A stretch of DNA of 17,789 nucleotides from CAZCGA01 sp964498075 (GTDB lineage: Bacteria > Desulfobacterota > Binatia > HRBIN30), in the NCBI GenBank assembly GCA_964498075.1, contig CAZCGA010000132.1, positions 1 through 17,789 of the forward strand. The letters run 5' to 3'. Made by a program: the position numbers and the translations under genes. Below are positions 13,424 to 17,789 of the stretch, in pieces. The notes beneath the pieces were generated by a model. It did not search any database. It saw nothing but the letters and a program-made list of their open reading frames with translations, and was not told where the DNA came from. Positions within the stretch are counted from its first letter, which is position 1, and each line of letters opens with the position of its first letter.

Positions 13424-15865
13424 ATGTTCGCGAGCGTACTCACCGAGATGACCAATAGATCCCGTGTGGTGGTGCTGGCAGTGGCGGCGGTTGGGCTCGT
13501 GCTGGTGAGTCCGCGCTATGCCGCGGCCGACTGCGTGACGATGCCCTTCGACGACGGCTGCGCCTGCGCCGCGGGCACCGACTGCGCCAGCGGCGTGTGC
13601 TCCGGTTCGATCTGCCAGGTGCCGAGCTGCTTCGACAGCGTGAAGAACGGCGGCGAAACTGACGTCGACTGCGGCGGCGGGGTGTGCTTCGCCTGCGCCA
13701 ACGGCCAGACGTGCTCGGTCAACACCGACTGCGCCAGCGACAACTGCTCGACCACCTGCCAAGGCCAGTCACGCACGCTCACGGTCAATAGCGACGACGA
13801 CAACGAGGACACGAACTGCGACGCCACCCACTGCAGCTTGCGCGAGGCGATCGATACAGCATCTCGGAACCTCGGGTTCCTGGATACGATCGAGTTCAAC
13901 ATCGATCCCAGTGGCCATCACGTCATCAAGCCGCTGTCGCGGCTGCCGTCGGTCATCGATCAGACGATCATCGACGGCACGACGCAGCCCGGGTGGGCGG
14001 ACGGCGCGCCGGTGATCGAGATCACCGGCTTCATGGCGGGCTTTGCGGACGGTCTGGATATCGGCGCCAGTGATTGCACTGTGAAGGGGCTGGTGATCAA
14101 TCGCTTCAAGGGGATCGGGGGCTTGTTTCCGTTCTTCGGGTCGACCGACACCACCGGCGGGGTGACTGCCGCGGACACCTTTTCCGGCGGCGGCATCGGC
14201 ATCTTCATCGCTGGGGGCGGCGGCAACCTCATCACGGGCAACTTCATCGGTACAGACGCGGCCGGCATGGTGGATCTGGGCAATGCGCAGGCCGGCATCT
14301 TGGCACTCGAGAGCAGCAACAACACGATCGGTGGAAGCAACGGCTTCAGCAAGGGCGCGTCGTGTACGGGAGACTGCAACCTGATTTCCGGCAACGGCAA
14401 AGGGGCCACGGGCATCGGCGTGCTGTTGAGCGGCGGCGTGGTGTTCTGGTTCACCGGGGAGAACATCGTTCAAGGCAACATGATCGGCACGAACGTGAGC
14501 GGGACGGGCGCCCTCGGCAACGGCCTGCACGGCGTGACGATTGTAGACGCCTTGTTGAACCAGATTGGCGGATCGACCTCGGGTGAGGGCAATCTGATCT
14601 CGGGCAACCTGCACAGCGGGGTGAATATCAGCGACTCGCCGTTGCCGACCTTTGATGGAGTTCCAACGATCTTCAACCGAGTGCAGGGCAACTGCATCGG
14701 CACGGACACGACCGGCATGTTGCCGCTCGGCAACCACTCCGATGGCGTGACGATTGCCGGCTCCAAAGAAAGGTGCTTTGGTCCATTCGGATGCCCAACC
14801 TCGGAGGTTCAGCAGAATCTTGTGGGTGGCACGGGAGAGGGCGAGGGCAATCTGATCGCCTACAACCTGAACAATGGTGTGGCGGTGTTGTTCAACGGGT
14901 TCGAGTCTCCCGCCGACACCGCACCGGGAAGCGATCCGACGGCGGCCATCGGGCTTGGCTTCCCACCGATTCTCAACCCGATCCTGATGAACTCGATCCA
15001 CGACAACACCGAGATGGGCATCGAGCTGCTCGGGGAAGGCGTGACGCCGAACGACGACATGGATCCGGACGACGGACCGAACCACTTGCAGAACTTCCCG
15101 CTGCTGACGATGGCAGTGAGCAACGGCGGGACGCACATCATGGGCGGGCTGAACAGCACGCCGTTCACCGACTTCCGTATCGAGTTCTTCGCCAACCTGG
15201 TGTGTGACGACTTCGGCAACGGCGAAGGCAAGCAGTTCCTCGGCTTCCTGCAGACGACGACGGACGGCAACGGCGACACGCCACCGTTCGACTTCAACCC
15301 ATCGCCGCAAGTGCCGGTGGGCGCGTTCATCACCACAACCGCCACCGGGATCATCAGCGGCACGAACGTCATCTCCGACACCTCGGAGTTCTCGGCCTGC
15401 CAGCCGGTGATCATGGCGACGCCGACGGAGACGCCGACGAACACGCCGACGGAGACGCCGACGGAGACGCCGACGCCCACCGAGACGCCGACGCCGACGG
15501 ACACGCCGACGAAGACGCCGACGCGGACGCCGACGAACACGCCGACGCGGACGAACACGCCGACGCTGACGCCGACGCGGACACCGACCCGGACGCCGAC
15601 GCAGACCCGGACGCCGAGCCGGACGCCGACGCAGACGTCGACCAAGACGCCGCCGTTCGAGCCGACGAGGACGCCGACCATTACACCGAGCGTAGGCGGG
15701 TGCTGTCAGATCCGCATCGGGGCGCAGACACTGTGTGCGGCCTACACGTCCGGGCAGTGCACGTCGGTGCACGGGACGTTCTTCCCGCTGACCATCTGCA
15801 ACGCCAACACCGGTCAGTGCGGCCCGCCCCCGCCGACGTCGACGCCGACGGTCCACGACATCTGA
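13424..15865 (+). CDS. Secreted CSLREA/right-handed beta-helix surface protein with Thr-Pro linker
   Basis: 813 residues. The order is: signal peptide (about 1-33, cleavage after YAAA); two Cys-rich modules (about 34-112, DCASGVC, GGETDVDCGGGVC, DCASDNC); a CSLREA domain (CSLREA at 137-142, opening LTVNSDDD); then a long parallel beta-helix (about 150-550) with repeating NLISGN, GNxIGTDxxG and LGN motifs. An Ig-like domain follows (about 557-655), then a Thr-Pro linker (666-755) and a C-terminal Cys-rich module (GGCCQIR to GQCGPPPP). Such proteins are exported and act at the cell surface as adhesins or glycan-binding/lyase-like helices; the ligand is unknown. ATG 13424 is six bases from AGGAGG; ATG 13418 touches the ribosome site, so 13424 is preferred. 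It has its own promoter and a downstream hairpin. Confidence 0.88.
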   Translation: MFASVLTEMTNRSRVVVLAVAAVGLVLVSPRYAAADCVTMPFDDGCACAAGTDCASGVCSGSICQVPSCFDSVKNGGETDVDCGGGVCFACANGQTCSVNTDCASDNCSTTCQGQSRTLTVNSDDDNEDTNCDATHCSLREAIDTASRNLGFLDTIEFNIDPSGHHVIKPLSRLPSVIDQTIIDGTTQPGWADGAPVIEITGFMAGFADGLDIGASDCTVKGLVINRFKGIGGLFPFFGSTDTTGGVTAADTFSGGGIGIFIAGGGGNLITGNFIGTDAAGMVDLGNAQAGILALESSNNTIGGSNGFSKGASCTGDCNLISGNGKGATGIGVLLSGGVVFWFTGENIVQGNMIGTNVSGTGALGNGLHGVTIVDALLNQIGGSTSGEGNLISGNLHSGVNISDSPLPTFDGVPTIFNRVQGNCIGTDTTGMLPLGNHSDGVTIAGSKERCFGPFGCPTSEVQQNLVGGTGEGEGNLIAYNLNNGVAVLFNGFESPADTAPGSDPTAAIGLGFPPILNPILMNSIHDNTEMGIELLGEGVTPNDDMDPDDGPNHLQNFPLLTMAVSNGGTHIMGGLNSTPFTDFRIEFFANLVCDDFGNGEGKQFLGFLQTTTDGNGDTPPFDFNPSPQVPVGAFITTTATGIISGTNVISDTSEFSACQPVIMATPTETPTNTPTETPTETPTPTETPTPTDTPTKTPTRTPTNTPTRTNTPTLTPTRTPTRTPTQTRTPSRTPTQTSTKTPPFEPTRTPTITPSVGGCCQIRIGAQTLCAAYTSGQCTSVHGTFFPLTICNANTGQCGPPPPTSTPTVHDI
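15419..15690 (+). repeat. Degenerate 12-bp tandem repeat encoding TPTx linker
   Basis: About 22 degenerate units based on acgccgacggag encode TPTE, TPTN, TPTD, TPTK, TPTR and similar. Several indels of two codons shift the TPT phase (for example TPTP, TNTP, TQTR). The rigid, extended linker separates the Ig-like domain from the C-terminal Cys module. It is partly eroded compared with the homogeneous array in the neighbouring paralogue. Confidence 0.85.
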
Positions 15866-15895
15866 CGCGCTAGCGCACCGAAGCATCGAGCAGCG

Positions 15896-15928
15896 CAGAG
15901 CCGGGAGGGCATCAGCCTCCCGGCTCTG
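15896..15928 (+). terminator. Hairpin terminator after the first CSLREA gene
   Basis: A 13-bp perfect stem, CAGAGCCGGGAGG (15896-15908) pairing with CCTCCCGGCTCTG (15916-15928), closes a 7-nt loop. It lies 30 bp after the stop codon. No U-tract follows, so it may terminate weakly or protect the mRNA 3' end. Confidence 0.6.
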
Positions 15929-16010
15929 GCGTCTCGGGGTGCAGCAGCGGCGCCGGCGCTCTCGTGGGGCCTGAGAGCTCAAGCGGTCGGTGCGTCGCCA
16001 GAGGTTTGCG

Positions 16011-16039
16011 TTGACGCTGCAACCCTATGGGAGTATACC
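16011..16039 (+). promoter_or_regulatory. Sigma70-like promoter of the second CSLREA gene
   Basis: TTGACG (16011-16016), a 17-bp spacer and TATACC (16034-16039) lie in a locally AT-richer stretch 64 bp before ATG 16103. The leader of about 58 nt holds a hairpin and a strong ribosome site. Together with the hairpin at 15896 this shows that the paralogues are separately transcribed. Confidence 0.55.
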
Positions 16040-16070
16040 TTCGACATATTCCAATCGCTTCACTGATGGC

Positions 16071-16087
16071 GGGTTCATTCTGAACCC
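16071..16087 (+). promoter_or_regulatory. 5' leader hairpin directly before the ribosome site
   Basis: GGGTTCA (16071-16077) and TGAACCC (16081-16087) form a 7-bp perfect stem with a 3-nt loop. It ends one base before GAGGAGG (16089-16095) of the second CSLREA gene. It could control access of the ribosome, stabilise the transcript, or be a dyad operator. The other paralogue lacks it. Confidence 0.4.
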
Positions 16088-16102
16088 TGAGGAGGACTAA
16101 AG

Positions 16103-17789
16103 ATGAGTCATTCGAATGTCGCCCAGGTGTTCAAGCTGGCGCGTCGAGGGCTGGTACTGGCGGGCGTCGTCGCCGTGCTCAGTGCGCGGCCGGCCGGCGC
16201 CGCCGCGACGTTCACCGTCGATTCGACGGGCGATGATTCGGATGCATCCCTCGACGGGGTGACGTGCGACGACGGTACCGGCCAGTGCACGCTGCGCGCC
16301 GCAATTGAGGAAGCGAACTTCAATTCCGCTGTCACCGACACCATCAACTTCACCATCGGCTCCGGTGTGCAGACGATCCAACCCAAGTCGCCGCTGCCGG
16401 CGATCACCGATCCGGTGATCATCGACGGCACCACGCAGCCCGGCTTCACGCTGACGCCGATCATCGAGGTGGACGGCGAGTTCGCCGGCTTTGCCCACGG
16501 ATTCAATGTCGCCGCGAACGGGTGCACCATCAAAGGACTGGTGATCAATCGGTTCAAAGGGCATGCACCGGGTGAAGGTGGTGCGGGCATTTTTCTGACG
16601 GGGAGCGGCAACACGATCACGAACAACTTTCTCGGGACGAATGTCGATGGCGACACCGATCTGGGGAACGATCTCGCCGGCGTGTTCAGCCAAGGGAACA
16701 ACACCATCGGCGGCGCCAACGGCTTCTTCAACTGCGGAACATACTGTGGGTGCGACTGCAACCTGATCTCCGGAAACGGCAACAGCGCCGCGGGGACCTT
16801 GGCTCAGGCGAGTGGCGGGGTGGTCATCTTCAACAGCACGAACCAGGTGAAGGGCAACGCCATCGGCACGGATGTCTCTGGCGTCTTCGCGATCGGCAAC
16901 AGTCTCCACGGGGTCAGCGTCGTCGGCGGCACGGGGAACTACATTGGCGGCGAGCTCAGCCCCAATCTGATCTCCGGCAATTTCCAAAGCGGTGTACTGA
17001 TCACGGACTTTGCGGGTCTCGGGCCGCCGATCGAGACGACCGGCAACCAAGTCGAGGCCAACGTGATTGGTCTTAACGGATATTTTTCGTCTCCACTGCC
17101 AAACCACGGCGATGGCGTGACCTTGTTGAGCGTCTCAGAGGCCGTGGATTCCAACACCATCGACCTGAACTTCATCGCCTTCAACCGCAACAACGGTGTG
17201 ACGGTGGCCCAACCCAGCCCCGATTCGGCGCTGCTCAACGCGATTCTGCAGAACGTGATCGGCTTGAATGCGCAGCTGGGGATCGACCTCAAAGGGGACG
17301 GGGTGACGCCGAACGACTTCCAGGACCCCGACTTCGGCCCGAACCACCTGCAGAACTTCCCCGTGCTGACCACGGCGGTGAGCAACGGCGGCACCCACAT
17401 CATGGGAGGTCTCAACAGTACGCCGAACACCGACTTCCGCATCGAGTTCTTCGCCAACAACCAGTGCGATGTCTCCGGCCACGGGGAGGGTGAGGAGTTT
17501 ATCGGGTTCTTGAACGTCCAGACCGACGTCAACGGCGACGCGCCGCCATTCGACTTCAGCCCGTCGCCCCAGGTGCCAGTGGGCGAGTTCATCACGGCGA
17601 CGGCGACGGGGATCATCAGCGGGACTCCCGTCATCTCGGATACGTCCGAGTTCTCGGCCTGTGAGCTGGTGATCATGGCGACGCCGACCGAGACGCCGAC
17701 CGAGACGCCGACCGAGACGCCGACCGAGACGCCGACGGAGACGCCGACCGAGACGCCGACCGAGACCCCGACCGAGACGCCGACCGAGA
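16103..17789 (+). CDS. Second CSLREA/beta-helix surface protein (C-terminus beyond window)
   Basis: 562 codons are visible, with no stop before the window end. A signal peptide spans about 1-35 (basic KLARR, hydrophobic core, RPAGAAA). A CSLREA domain follows directly (FTVDSTGDD, CTLRAAIEEAN, C62), without the Cys-rich modules of the first paralogue. The beta-helix (about 85-410) shows NLISGN and IGTDVSG motifs. An Ig-like domain starts at about 418 and is nearly identical to that of the neighbour (SNGGTHIMGGLNSTP). The Thr-Pro linker begins at 527. The role is the same as for the neighbour: exported surface or adhesin-like protein. GAGGAGG lies seven bases before ATG 16103. A C-terminal Cys module like the neighbour's probably follows outside the window. 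Confidence 0.88.
   Translation, partial: MSHSNVAQVFKLARRGLVLAGVVAVLSARPAGAAATFTVDSTGDDSDASLDGVTCDDGTGQCTLRAAIEEANFNSAVTDTINFTIGSGVQTIQPKSPLPAITDPVIIDGTTQPGFTLTPIIEVDGEFAGFAHGFNVAANGCTIKGLVINRFKGHAPGEGGAGIFLTGSGNTITNNFLGTNVDGDTDLGNDLAGVFSQGNNTIGGANGFFNCGTYCGCDCNLISGNGNSAAGTLAQASGGVVIFNSTNQVKGNAIGTDVSGVFAIGNSLHGVSVVGGTGNYIGGELSPNLISGNFQSGVLITDFAGLGPPIETTGNQVEANVIGLNGYFSSPLPNHGDGVTLLSVSEAVDSNTIDLNFIAFNRNNGVTVAQPSPDSALLNAILQNVIGLNAQLGIDLKGDGVTPNDFQDPDFGPNHLQNFPVLTTAVSNGGTHIMGGLNSTPNTDFRIEFFANNQCDVSGHGEGEEFIGFLNVQTDVNGDAPPFDFSPSPQVPVGEFITATATGIISGTPVISDTSEFSACELVIMATPTETPTETPTETPTETPTETPTETPTETPTETPTE
17681..17788 (+). repeat. Nine 12-bp tandem repeats encoding TPTE
   Basis: Nine in-phase copies of acgccgaccgag run to the window edge. 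Only two single-base variants occur (gacggag in copy 5, accccg in copy 8). All copies keep TPTE. The near-perfect identity means recent expansion or homogenisation, and copy number may vary between strains or be mis-assembled. Confidence 0.95.

Noticed and set aside
13769..15982. Long minus-strand open frame (737 codons) opposite the first CSLREA gene
   Set aside because: Product is Arg/Val-rich shadow sequence; the repeat region gives an RRRR-like run. The plus-strand protein has signal peptide, domains, promoter and ribosome site.
17681..17788. CRISPR array
   Set aside because: Units are 12 bp with no spacers and lie in frame within a coding sequence.

Overview
The window is high-GC DNA (roughly two thirds G+C by eye) with strong G/C at third codon positions. 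It has a ten-base N run, so it is probably a scaffold from a metagenome or draft assembly. The gene types suggest a soil or sediment deltaproteobacterium-like lineage (Binatota/Desulfobacterota or Myxococcota): CSLREA beta-helix surface proteins with Thr-Pro linkers, a zinc-ribbon class III cyclase, an Sdh1-type succinate dehydrogenase, an arylsulfatase, an EchA12-like crotonase and an SDR. No rRNA or tRNA is present to test this, so the placement is inference.

Left part (1-3650, minus strand): the N-terminus of a double-zinc-ribbon nucleotide cyclase, then an endonuclease/exonuclease/phosphatase-family hydrolase and a large arylsulfatase. The last two look like one transcription unit (sulfatase first). 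A 358-bp divergent gap (3651-4008) holds one copy of a palindromic interspersed repeat and a promoter. The promoter drives a 45-residue membrane protein and a class III aminotransferase. The aminotransferase converges on an SDR, and the two TAG stop codons share one CTAG.

Middle (6388-10295, plus strand): an sdhC-sdhA-sdhB operon of the mycobacterial Sdh1 kind, followed by a small TPR-like gene. sdhA carries the assembly gap; the reading-frame change there is best explained by about 38 missing bases, not by a mutation. Next, on the minus strand, is a ketol-acid reductoisomerase-like gene whose catalytic motifs differ from the canonical enzyme. Divergent from it is a secreted protein with 16 cysteines in a strikingly regular spacing pattern, ended by a 38-bp perfect palindrome.

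Right part (12087-17789): a crotonase lacking the two hydratase glutamates, the second copy of the palindromic repeat, and a stand-alone tRNA-binding domain protein. Then come two tandem paralogous CSLREA/beta-helix surface proteins, each with its own sigma70-like promoter. The first is complete and ends in a Thr-Pro linker plus a Cys-rich C-terminal module. The second runs off the window inside nine 12-bp repeats encoding TPTE.

The strongest candidates for undescribed biology are the 16-Cys repeat protein, the 50-bp interspersed palindromic element, the KARI-like paralogue with a rebuilt active site, the inverted heptamer array inside the cyclase linker, and the tandem CSLREA proteins.
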